Source of the DNA: a virus
IMG/VR virus record: IMGVR_UViG_3300006027_000076
Span: 1 to 21,672 of that record
DNA: 21,672 nucleotides
Reading direction: 5' to 3' (one strand)
Shown: positions 15,122-21,672 of the stretch, piece by piece
Position numbering within the stretch: the stretch's first letter is position 1
Layout: each line of letters starts with the position of its first letter
The notes under the pieces: model-generated
What the model was told of the DNA's origin: nothing
The model's database searches: none
Seen by the model: the letters and a program-made list of their open reading frames with translations, nothing else
Position numbers and translations under genes: made by a program

Positions 15122-17761
15122 TTACTGAGAGGATTTCCATTCTTTATATTTCTTGATTACCAGTTCAGGATCTTTACCATTCATAATTGCGGTGATAGCA
15201 TTCATAATTTGTGGATCCGTGTCTATCATATCTATCATCTCTTTAGGTAAAGAACTTTTAATTATCTCTAATTTCATATCTTCACTTTTGATGTCTTTTG
15301 GTTTAATATTGTAAAACTGAGGAGTCTCAAATTTTTTCTCTGAGTTACCTGTTTGTCGGTAAAAAGAATTAATATCATTAACTAAAGTTTTACGAATCTG
15401 TTTAATAGAGTCCATTGTTCTCTTAGCATTCCCTGCATAAATATTTAAAATATCTTTTTTATCATTTTTCTCTTTATTTGTTATAGATCTAAACGATCCT
15501 TGTTTCTCAACACTTGCAAGTTTAGAGGCAATAGAATCTTGTAGACCAGCAATTTGATCTATTACAGGGCTGTCAAGAAATTTAATTTCAGGTAAATCTA
15601 CTCCTAAAAGACTATTAAATATTTGATCTAAAGATAAATAACCACTTTTTCCGTAACTTGCTGCTCCACCTATAATACCAAAATATTGAGGATAGTTTAA
15701 AGCAACTTCATATAATTGATCCAAAAGTTTTATAGCTTCTTCTCCTTGATTTGCTTTTTGAATTAATATGTTTTCATTAGATGAACCCTCTTTTATATTA
15801 ACTGTTTGTGACTCCACATCAACCAACCCATCATTTTTAGTTGGAATATTTTCAAAATCAATGTTTTGTGCTATTTCAATTTCGTTAGAATTTTCTCCTC
15901 CTATTGGTGTTCCTGTATTTCTTTTTTTAATTAAACCACCTTTAGCTTGAGGTTGAGGTTGAACATTAGTAATATTAGTTTCAAGATTGAGCCCACCTAC
16001 TTTGTCAAATTTCCAATATTTTTTAAATGCATTATCCGCATCAGCAAATTTTTCTAAGAATTTATTGTAATTATTAATACCTTCTTCACTGCTAATATCT
16101 ATAACAGCCGTTTGTGTTGTTACCTCACCATCAACTACAGTTGGGTAACTTACTACGTATTCAATTTTATCTTTTGCTTTTGGTGTACTGAATTCATATT
16201 CACCGTTAGGTTTTTTGTAAACAAGAGTATTCTCTGCAATACCATCTAAGTTAAGGTTAAGATCTGTAAATACGGTATCTTCAGATTGTCCTATTGTACC
16301 AATGTATACCGATGATTCCTTTTTATCTTTTGGCTCATTAAATTTATTTAAAGAACCATTAGCACTAAATTGAAAAGTTGTTCCTGTTATAGGATATGCT
16401 GCATTAAATTCATCTATAGTCATGCCTAATAGAGTAGCAGTTAATAAATCTTTTTCTGCATTACCTGTTTTAACTAATGTATTTGTGGCTTTTGCTCCCG
16501 CAGCTTTAGCCGCTGTATCGGCTGCAATAGCTGATGATAGTGCTCCTGATTTAAGTTGCATCTCTAAAGCTTTTTCTTTTGCATCTTGTGTATTTACTCT
16601 TTTTTGTGTTGAATCTAAAAACATGCTTCCCGCTTGACTTGGATCTATGTCTCCTCTTCCATAAGCTAAAGCTAGTTTAGAAATATCCATAAGGGTATTA
16701 GCTTTGTTTCTTTCAGGATCATTGTATCCTTGCATTAATTCCATATATAAAGGAAGATAATCTTCTTTGTAAGAAGTAGCTAAATTACCTTTATTAAAAT
16801 GTTGTATTGGTTGAACTGGTCCACCATTAGCATAACCCATCATTCCTGGTGCCATTCTTTCAAATTGTAAATTCTGCATAATACGATCATCAATGTTATC
16901 ACTTGCTGATAATGACTCTGTATTTAAATTTTGATTAGGAAAAGAACTCATATATCCACCGTTAGCGACGCCTACAGGTTGTGGAGGCATATTCATCGCC
17001 ATCATTTCTTCCGCATCTTGTTGTGTTGGTGCAATAGAAGACATTTCTTGCCCTTCTTCTATTTGACCAATACCAGTGTTAGCGCTATCTTGATCAAGCA
17101 TTTGCATAACAGGTTGAACTAAAGTTAAAACACTGTCAGGTGTTTCTTCCGCATCTTTTTCTCCAACGTAAGAAGCTAACTCTTGCCTTCTATCAGCTTC
17201 ACTTAAATCATCACCTCTAATAGAGCGCATTAACTCATCGTAAGTGTTAGTATCATCAATTTCATTTTTGGCTCTTTCGCCTTCTTCTAACATGGCCATA
17301 GCTTCTGCTTCTCCGCCTCCGCCACTAAAACCATCCATAATACCAACGTTCTCTGTATTAACTTGTTCTTCTACTATTTCACCTTGAGGAGGTGAACCTT
17401 CTGCTCTTGCAGATGGAACAGTAAGTTCTACAAGTTTTCTATAATCATCACTTTCAGTATTAATTATTCTTTCCATAACAGAGGAAGGATAAGCTACATT
17501 AGGATACAACAAATTAAATTCATATTCATTTAATTCATAAGCACTTCCTTCTCCGTATTGATCAGTAGGTTTATCAAGAAAATCATTTATACCTTGTACA
17601 ACCTTACTATTTTTTATTCTTTCAAATAAACTTGGCGCATTAATGCCTTCATTATTAGCTATAGTAATTCCCTCTTGTCTTTCGCCTCCCATAGGAGTGC
17701 CATCTTGACGGCGAACCACGGGCATCGGTCGTTGAAACATTGATCTATTCATGACTGCCAT
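15122..17761 (-). CDS. Large putative virion/ejection protein, 879 residues
   Basis: It is a long, low-hydrophobicity protein that is acidic and Met/Gln/Glu-rich in its first 300 residues. The segment VRRQDGTPMGGE (16-27) is echoed by KKRNTGTPIGGE (613-624), suggesting an internal duplicated module. ANGG occurs at 266-269 and 311-314, a motif frequent in structural proteins of uncultured marine phages (from memory). An Ala-rich helix (about 405-425) and a strand-rich region (485-565) follow. Function is unproven; size, position and coupling (TAATG with the upstream gene) favour an injected or internal virion protein. Confidence 0.65.
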   Translation of the reverse strand: MAVMNRSMFQRPMPVVRRQDGTPMGGERQEGITIANNEGINAPSLFERIKNSKVVQGINDFLDKPTDQYGEGSAYELNEYEFNLLYPNVAYPSSVMERIINTESDDYRKLVELTVPSARAEGSPPQGEIVEEQVNTENVGIMDGFSGGGGEAEAMAMLEEGERAKNEIDDTNTYDELMRSIRGDDLSEADRRQELASYVGEKDAEETPDSVLTLVQPVMQMLDQDSANTGIGQIEEGQEMSSIAPTQQDAEEMMAMNMPPQPVGVANGGYMSSFPNQNLNTESLSASDNIDDRIMQNLQFERMAPGMMGYANGGPVQPIQHFNKGNLATSYKEDYLPLYMELMQGYNDPERNKANTLMDISKLALAYGRGDIDPSQAGSMFLDSTQKRVNTQDAKEKALEMQLKSGALSSAIAADTAAKAAGAKATNTLVKTGNAEKDLLTATLLGMTIDEFNAAYPITGTTFQFSANGSLNKFNEPKDKKESSVYIGTIGQSEDTVFTDLNLNLDGIAENTLVYKKPNGEYEFSTPKAKDKIEYVVSYPTVVDGEVTTQTAVIDISSEEGINNYNKFLEKFADADNAFKKYWKFDKVGGLNLETNITNVQPQPQAKGGLIKKRNTGTPIGGENSNEIEIAQNIDFENIPTKNDGLVDVESQTVNIKEGSSNENILIQKANQGEEAIKLLDQLYEVALNYPQYFGIIGGAASYGKSGYLSLDQIFNSLLGVDLPEIKFLDSPVIDQIAGLQDSIASKLASVEKQGSFRSITNKEKNDKKDILNIYAGNAKRTMDSIKQIRKTLVNDINSFYRQTGNSEKKFETPQFYNIKPKDIKSEDMKLEIIKSSLPKEMIDMIDTDPQIMNAITAIMNGKDPELVIKKYKEWKSSQ

Positions 17762-18645
17762 TATACTACTCCTAATTTTTTAAGGCCTGCTAAACCTGTT
17801 AAGGCCCCTATGCCTGTTCCTATACCAGCTTGCATTGGGCTTGGTCCGCCATATCCTTGAGCTGTGTTAAAGACAGCCGAAGAGGACGGTGCACCTTGCA
17901 TAATATCACCGTAGAAAGCTAGTTGTTGATACGGTTGCATAATACCTTGTAATAAATTTTGTCTTTTCATGTCTTCTTGTTGTTGAGCGAATTGTTGTTG
18001 CATTCCACCTGAAGCAAGTAATGATTGAATATCTTGGCCTGCTAATCCTTGAGCTTGCGCACCTAGTTGAGCTTGTTGAGCTCCTAAACCTGCAATACCT
18101 AAACCAGCCATTCTTTGTCTTTCCATTTCACCTTGATAACCTTGCATGGCTTGACCATAATTTTGTGCATTAAGAGTTGCTAAAGCTTGCGCTCTTGCGT
18201 CTTGTTGTTGTCCTGCAAGTTCTGCTTGTTGAACCCCGTAACGCGAACCACCGAACACGCCACCTCTTACAGCATCTCCAGCTAATTGATTTGATTGTTG
18301 AGCCCCTCTTTTATCAAGCTCCGTCATTGTTGCATCAATAACTTGCTGTTGAAAAGGATTCATGTAAGCGTCTAATTGAGATTGCGTTGGCGCTCCCGTA
18401 ATACCACTTAATAAATTTTGTCCTTGTGTTGTGTAATCTTTAGCTGCATCTAAGTAAGGTTGATAAGCACCAATGCCCTGTTGCGCTAAACTAAAAGCTT
18501 GTTTTTGTTCAGGAGTAAGTCCAGCTAAAACATAATCAGGAAGAGTATACCCTTTTTCTGTTAAGGCTTTAGCGGTATCTATTAAACCAAGTTTACGAGC
18601 CTCAATATCTGGCGCTTCTCTTTGTATTTGTGTTGCTGTTGACAT
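17761..18645 (-). CDS. Gln/Ala/Gly-rich putative DNA-ejection protein
   Basis: This 294-residue protein is extremely rich in Gln, Ala and Gly from about residue 115 onward (LGAQQAQLGAQAQGLAGQ), expected to form long helices. It contains FGGSRYGV (131-138), a motif I remember in hypothetical virion proteins of marine phages. The C-terminal 35 residues are Gly-rich and weakly hydrophobic (GIGTGIGALTGLAGL). Composition and position between the glycine-zipper protein and the two large proteins resemble ejection proteins of short-tailed phages, an inference rather than a homology claim. TAATG overlaps link it to both neighbours. Confidence 0.6.
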   Translation of the reverse strand: MSTATQIQREAPDIEARKLGLIDTAKALTEKGYTLPDYVLAGLTPEQKQAFSLAQQGIGAYQPYLDAAKDYTTQGQNLLSGITGAPTQSQLDAYMNPFQQQVIDATMTELDKRGAQQSNQLAGDAVRGGVFGGSRYGVQQAELAGQQQDARAQALATLNAQNYGQAMQGYQGEMERQRMAGLGIAGLGAQQAQLGAQAQGLAGQDIQSLLASGGMQQQFAQQQEDMKRQNLLQGIMQPYQQLAFYGDIMQGAPSSSAVFNTAQGYGGPSPMQAGIGTGIGALTGLAGLKKLGVV

Positions 18646-19670
18646 TATGCGACTCCTCTTGATTGTTCAGAGAGTGTACCACCTTTTTCTAAATTTTTCA
18701 TCATTTGATACATTCTTTTTGCTCCTTCTCTTCTATTACCTCCACCTGCATTATTAACTGCTTTGGCGGTAAACACGAATTCTCCATCACTTAACATTGC
18801 AGGTATATCATCACTTGTTCCTGTTCCAGGCCCCTCTATTTCTCCGTTCTTACGCGGAAAATATTTTTTTGATCCATCGGCTAAATTAATGATACCACCC
18901 TCTGCTGAGTAACGAACAAAATCATCTGTTAATTCTTCGATAGGTACACCAAATTGATCTTGCATGTCAGTGTAGTAATAAGGTTTAACACCTTGTCCTG
19001 ATAATTGAAACTCTTGTGGATCATTATAGTAAAGGGGATTTAATGCATTAGGGTCGCCAGGTTCAAAGTTTGCTAATTGATTTTTTGCATCCATATAAGA
19101 AAGTCCTCCAAGACCTGCTCCTACTAATAAATTTGATTTACTAAAGACATCTCCTACACCAAGTTTATTACTGCCTGATAAATATTGTAATCTCTTGTAT
19201 GCATCTACATTTTCTTTTGTGGGATTATTAATTGCTAATTCTTTTGCTTCAATTAATTGATTTTTAAGATTAACTTTATCTGCATTACCGCTTACGTTAG
19301 CAAATTTATCTATCATGTTTTGAGCGCCTTTAATAACATTAAAATCATCTCCCATAGCAAATTTACCACCAGGTAAACCTTTACCAGCGAAACCTTTAAG
19401 AGGGCCATATGCTCCTGCGATGGATCCAATACCATAACCCATTAATGCTGTTTTAAGAGCCTTGTCTGCTTTTTGTCCTGATATAAGGCCACCAATACCA
19501 GCGCCAATACCAGCGCCTGCAGCACCACCAATCATAAAACCAAGACCACCACCTACAATAGGGGCTATCTTTTTTACTGCTTTTTTTACCGATTTAAATG
19601 TTTTATTTAAGAAACCACCAATACCTAATTGGGGGATATCCTCAATAAATTGTTCGTCAAATTCCATCAT
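18645..19670 (-). CDS. Glycine-zipper virion protein with GTGTSDDIPAML domain
   Basis: This 341-residue protein has two clear parts. Residues about 38-65 form a glycine zipper (VGGGLGFMIGGAAGAGIGAG), a motif that packs in membranes. The C-terminal 75 residues hold a domain with GPGTGTSDDIPAML and SDGEFVFTAKAV, which recurs in tail-associated proteins of many phages. Insertion in the envelope during DNA delivery is a reasonable inference. It is the first gene of the leftward chain; its ATGATG start has AAGGA six bases upstream. Confidence 0.7.
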   Translation of the reverse strand: MMEFDEQFIEDIPQLGIGGFLNKTFKSVKKAVKKIAPIVGGGLGFMIGGAAGAGIGAGIGGLISGQKADKALKTALMGYGIGSIAGAYGPLKGFAGKGLPGGKFAMGDDFNVIKGAQNMIDKFANVSGNADKVNLKNQLIEAKELAINNPTKENVDAYKRLQYLSGSNKLGVGDVFSKSNLLVGAGLGGLSYMDAKNQLANFEPGDPNALNPLYYNDPQEFQLSGQGVKPYYYTDMQDQFGVPIEELTDDFVRYSAEGGIINLADGSKKYFPRKNGEIEGPGTGTSDDIPAMLSDGEFVFTAKAVNNAGGGNRREGAKRMYQMMKNLEKGGTLSEQSRGVA

Positions 19671-19793
19671 GCATAATCCTTCATAGCAACTAGTTTTTCG
19701 TTGAAAAGCAAGATGGCGAGGCTTGGAGAAATGCGCCTATTTTATTCTATATTTATAGGTGTTTTTATTGTAATGTGCAATGAGAAATTAGAC

Positions 19794-20075
19794 ATGGATA
19801 TAGATATTAAGAAAGTTCCTATGGTTCGTCTCACGTGGCGCGATGCACGGGACACGGAAACTGGATGGTTAGACATAAAAGATGTGATAAATGCTCCGTT
19901 AGCCGTGTGTCAAGAAGTAGGGTGGATGATACATAATAATGATGAAAAAATAATTATTATGCGCTCTTATAGTAAAGATAAAGACGACATATCTGGTGGT
20001 GGTGCTATTGCTATACCTAAAGGTTGGGTGACAAAAATAGAATATTTATCTGTTGACTACTCAGAACAAAAATAA
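19794..20075 (+). CDS. Conserved small phage protein, 93 residues
   Basis: The body (VPMVRLTWRDARDTETGWLD, then CQEVGW and a glycine-rich GGGAIAIPKGWVTKIEY) matches a small phage protein I have seen as hypothetical, about 90 residues long; function unknown. Start choice is uncertain. The ATG at 19794 gives the expected family length but only a weak GAG upstream. In-frame ATGs at 19773, 19731 (GGAGAA two bases away) and 19713 would add a hydrophobic segment (FYSIFIGVFIVMC) that looks like a signal or membrane span. It is the first gene of a rightward island inside leftward virion genes. Confidence 0.65.
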   Translation: MDIDIKKVPMVRLTWRDARDTETGWLDIKDVINAPLAVCQEVGWMIHNNDEKIIIMRSYSKDKDDISGGGAIAIPKGWVTKIEYLSVDYSEQK

Positions 20076-20115
20076 GTTGTCAAGAAAACAATTATAAAAA
20101 GATTACTTGATAATT

Positions 20116-20178
20116 ATGATAGACGTGTTTAAATTAGATCTCACCCCAAAATTACAAATCAGGAGATATTATGGATAA
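20116..20178 (+). CDS. Possible 20-residue small ORF before the next gene
   Basis: ATG at 20116 opens a frame of 20 codons (starting MIDVFKLDLTPK) that ends at TAA 20176-20178, overlapping the next gene's ATG by eight bases. It covers most of the gap and carries that gene's ribosome site. Its own upstream site is weak (AAAGA). It could be a leader peptide or chance. Confidence 0.2.
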   Translation: MIDVFKLDLTPKLQIRRYYG

Positions 20179-20392
20179 TCAAGAAGTATTGAAAGCTATA
20201 GCTGTCCTCGCAGATAAGGTGAGTCGCTATCATGAACGTTTATTAGCAGTAGAAAGAGATCACAAGAAACACGTTGATGGGTGTTCATGTCAATCTAAAC
20301 CTCCTAGTATGGGTAGACCTTTAACAGAAGATGAACGAATTTTTGTACAAGAAAACATGGCAAAACATAAGGCGGCAGCAAATGGACAATAA
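20171..20392 (+). CDS. Small hypothetical protein, 73 residues
   Basis: The first 35 residues form a charged helix (VLKAIAVLADKVSRYHERLL). After it comes CSC (about 38-40) with nearby histidines and then a polar, basic C-terminus. The AGGAGATATT immediately before ATG gives a good ribosome site. The His/Cys group (HKKHVDGCSC) might bind a metal, but this is a guess. It overlaps the following cysteine-rich miniprotein by 11 bases. Confidence 0.65.
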   Translation: MDNQEVLKAIAVLADKVSRYHERLLAVERDHKKHVDGCSCQSKPPSMGRPLTEDERIFVQENMAKHKAAANGQ

Positions 20393-20462
20393 TTGCCCAG
20401 CTTGTGGTTGTGATTTAGATAAATGTATTTGTGATGATTTCTGTGAAAATTGCGGAGCTTAG
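20382..20462 (+). CDS. 26-residue cysteine-rich miniprotein (likely zinc-binding)
   Basis: ATG at 20382 opens a 26-codon frame ending TAG (20460-20462). It has seven cysteines at residues 5, 8, 10, 15, 17, 21 and 24, including CPAC and CENC (CxxC knuckles at both ends), plus six acidic residues. Such density is unlikely by chance in AT-rich DNA, and CPAC...CENC is a natural zinc-ribbon pair. It overlaps the previous gene by 11 bases, where AAGG lies about ten bases before the ATG, and its stop overlaps the stop of the opposing gene. Function unknown; a tiny nucleic-acid- or protein-binding factor is plausible. Confidence 0.55.
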   Translation: MDNNCPACGCDLDKCICDDFCENCGA

Positions 20463-20716
20463 GGATTTTTAGTTTTTCCAAATACATCAGGTAACTTCGT
20501 CACTTTAATTTGAACATTAGTTTCTACATCATCAGATGTAGTAGCTGTGTTTGGATTAGCAATATCTAGTTTAGCTTCATCCTCTGATTCGTAATCAGCC
20601 CCTGTACTTTTATTTTTTACCTCAACGTGAACTTCTGGTTGTATAATAGGAATTTCTTGTCCTTCTATTACTTGCTTACCTATTTCTTTTGAGTCTTGTA
20701 CTTTCTTAAATGCCAT
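20459..20716 (-). CDS. Small acidic virion-cluster protein, 85 residues
   Basis: Not assigned. The start AFKKVQDSKEIGKQV and the segment PIIQPEVHVEVKNKSTG look like a small soluble protein with one beta region, followed by an acidic, likely disordered stretch (ESEDEAKLD) and a strand-rich end. I recall similar small genes near structural genes of marine phages. It is linked to the upstream gene by TAATG and ends by overlapping the rightward miniprotein stop by four bases. Confidence 0.6.
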   Translation of the reverse strand: MAFKKVQDSKEIGKQVIEGQEIPIIQPEVHVEVKNKSTGADYESEDEAKLDIANPNTATTSDDVETNVQIKVTKLPDVFGKTKNP

Positions 20717-21048
20717 TAATTTATCTCCATTAAGCTTACTAATATTTTTACTGCACCTGTTAGTTTTATTGCATCAGCTTGTTCTAATACAATAGGTTGT
20801 GTTAACACTTCGCTTTCTGCACCGTCAGCTAAACTTTCTTTGAACAACTCTATTTCTAAATTACTGTTACTACTATCTAATACAGCTACTGTTGTTACAA
20901 CAGCTCCGCCTGACTGATTAGATAAACGAATACTTTTAACTAAAGCAGTTGTTGGTGGTACAGGAGGTTGCGAGTTTTGATTTGCTGTTGGAACAGTGTA
21001 AATAGTTCCTGTTGCACTACCTGATCTACTTATAAATAAATCAGCCAA
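20716..21048 (-). CDS. Putative small structural protein, 110 residues, TTG start
   Basis: A beta-rich, Thr/Ser/Val-rich sequence (SIRLSNQSGGAVVTTVAVLDSS) ends in VKILVSLMEIN, the composition of a phage head- or tail-decoration protein. No ATG exists near the N-terminus; the frame begins at TTG (21048-21046), eight bases inside the end of the upstream gene (TTGGCTGA), without a clear ribosome site, so coupling is likely. Structural role is inferred. Confidence 0.65.
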   Translation of the reverse strand: MADLFISRSGSATGTIYTVPTANQNSQPPVPPTTALVKSIRLSNQSGGAVVTTVAVLDSSNSNLEIELFKESLADGAESEVLTQPIVLEQADAIKLTGAVKILVSLMEIN

Positions 21049-21208
21049 GGAACCACGTCCTTGCTGTTGATTCGTCTTTTATATCCTGCTGATAACCAAA
21101 GTTTAATTGTTGCACTATCTGCTCTAACAACCTTGTTAATATATCAATTATAGTAGGTTGATACTCAGGTGTTGCTTGAGGAAATCTTGTTGTCGTAATC
21201 TTAGCCAT
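21041..21208 (-). CDS. Small hypothetical protein in structural cluster, 55 residues
   Basis: The sequence starts MAKITTTRFPQATPEYQP and continues as an amphipathic helix (IDILTRLLEQIVQQLNF). The start at 21208 is preferred: GGAGGCA lies just upstream and ATG overlaps the preceding stop (TAATG). Upstream in-frame extension to 21259 runs over the end of the previous gene. It resembles small genes found beside structural genes in marine phages (from memory). Function unknown. Confidence 0.65.
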   Translation of the reverse strand: MAKITTTRFPQATPEYQPTIIDILTRLLEQIVQQLNFGYQQDIKDESTARTWFLG

Positions 21209-21672
21209 TATCTGCCTCCATCTGGTTGTACATCTAATCGAAGTGTACCATATCTCCATTTATCACCAACAGCGTCACTGTCAATACGAACATTTGCTTG
21301 TCTTCCTCTACCTCGTAAATCAAATTTTTCTGTTGTAGGAACTACAGTTCTTACAACGGTTTGACTGTTTGTTGCATTCGGATATGTTTTAAATTTTAAT
21401 GTTACATCAACAGATCCTGTAAGATCTTTAAAGTTTGGTATACCTCTTCCTATATGTAAGAAAGGTTGACCATCAGCAATATCAAAATCACCTGACTCAA
21501 TAAATGCTGTAATAGGTAGTGTTACATTATCATCACCTGTTTCGTGTTGAAATAATGTTGTTGCTCCTGCTGTTAAACCGTTAATAACATTATTATTAGC
21601 AACTCCTGTTGTTGAATATTCTGTAGCATATGGTTTTTGATACACGCCATAATCTTGCCATGTTGTTCTAGC
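21208..21672 (-). CDS. C-terminal part of a phage structural protein (partial)
   Basis: The frame runs open to the window edge (RTTWQDYGVYQKP continues upstream of any start), so this is the last 154 codons of a longer gene. The sequence is beta-rich, and its end (DLRGRGRQANVRID, KWRYGTLRLDVQPDGGR) resembles the C-terminus of tail or stabilisation-type structural proteins of short-tailed phages, from memory. A GTG at 21645 could be mistaken for a start. It shares one base with the next gene (TAATG). Confidence 0.7.
   Translation of the reverse strand, partial: ARTTWQDYGVYQKPYATEYSTTGVANNNVINGLTAGATTLFQHETGDDNVTLPITAFIESGDFDIADGQPFLHIGRGIPNFKDLTGSVDVTLKFKTYPNATNSQTVVRTVVPTTEKFDLRGRGRQANVRIDSDAVGDKWRYGTLRLDVQPDGGR

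Noticed and set aside
20290-20487. 65-codon leftward frame opposite the 73-residue gene and the miniprotein
   Set aside because: It conflicts with a rightward gene that has a good ribosome site, and with the start-stop coupling of the adjacent leftward gene.
21158-21364. 68-codon rightward frame over the structural gene end
   Set aside because: Antisense shadow; the leftward frame is continuous to the window edge and carries a recognisable C-terminal pattern.
21643-21645. GTG at 21645 as the start of the last structural gene
   Set aside because: The frame continues upstream to the window end without a stop and no ribosome site precedes the GTG, so the gene is treated as partial.
1-21672. 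tRNA genes, CRISPR arrays, insertion sequences, integrase or attachment sites
   Set aside because: Read for and not seen: no clover-leaf-like segment, no regularly spaced repeats, no transposase or recombinase motif.

Overview
The window is a 21.7 kb internal piece of an AT-rich double-stranded DNA phage genome, most probably from a tailed marine phage of podovirus type. The evidence is a compact replication block followed by a block of virion genes. There are almost no gaps, and neighbouring genes overlap by 1 to 17 bases. Many genes resemble, from memory, hypothetical genes of uncultured marine phages infecting alphaproteobacteria such as SAR11 or SAR116. The host assignment is inference. 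No integrase, terminase, portal, capsid, lysin, tRNA, rRNA, CRISPR array or insertion sequence was seen. Both window ends cut through the genome, and the last gene is partial.

Layout. (1) 1-1863: a short non-coding end with an 11-bp inverted repeat, then a leftward pair: a SNF2-type helicase (400-1863) and a DnaJ-like zinc-finger protein (179-403). (2) 1864-1946: a divergent control region. (3) 1947-3671: three rightward genes: a small phage hypothetical, a coiled-coil protein and a candidate ssDNA-binding protein. They end at a strong hairpin (3691-3711). (4) 3727-9591: the replication and modification core: an archaeo-eukaryotic-type (AEP) primase, a Mom-like adenine-modification protein, a UvrD-like helicase, a DUF6378-like protein and a family A DNA polymerase with leucine at the position equivalent to E. 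coli 762. (5) 9592-11207: a promoter-like gap and five small rightward genes, the first a small basic protein and the rest mostly unknown. (6) 11196-19670: six leftward, tightly coupled genes for virion or ejection proteins plus a small membrane protein. (7) 19794-20462: a rightward island of two or three small genes, ending in a 26-residue seven-cysteine miniprotein. (8) 20459-21672: leftward small structural genes and the C-terminus of a larger structural protein.

How it may work together. The primase makes primers, the family A polymerase extends and proofreads, and the 275-residue protein may coat single strands. The UvrD-like and SNF2-like helicases are the only motor proteins visible, since no DnaB or T7 gp4-like helicase is present. 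The Mom-like enzyme would modify adenines in progeny DNA against restriction. The glycine-zipper, Gln/Ala-rich and two very large proteins of the leftward block look like a DNA-ejection set.

The most notable points are in the primase. It carries a four-cysteine region after a PPC motif that resembles the Fe-S domain of the large subunit (PriL) of archaeal/eukaryotic primases. It also ends in EDEVIPF, very close to the tip of bacterial SSB (DDDIPF), which recruits replication and repair proteins. All family assignments come from reading motifs; no database search was possible.
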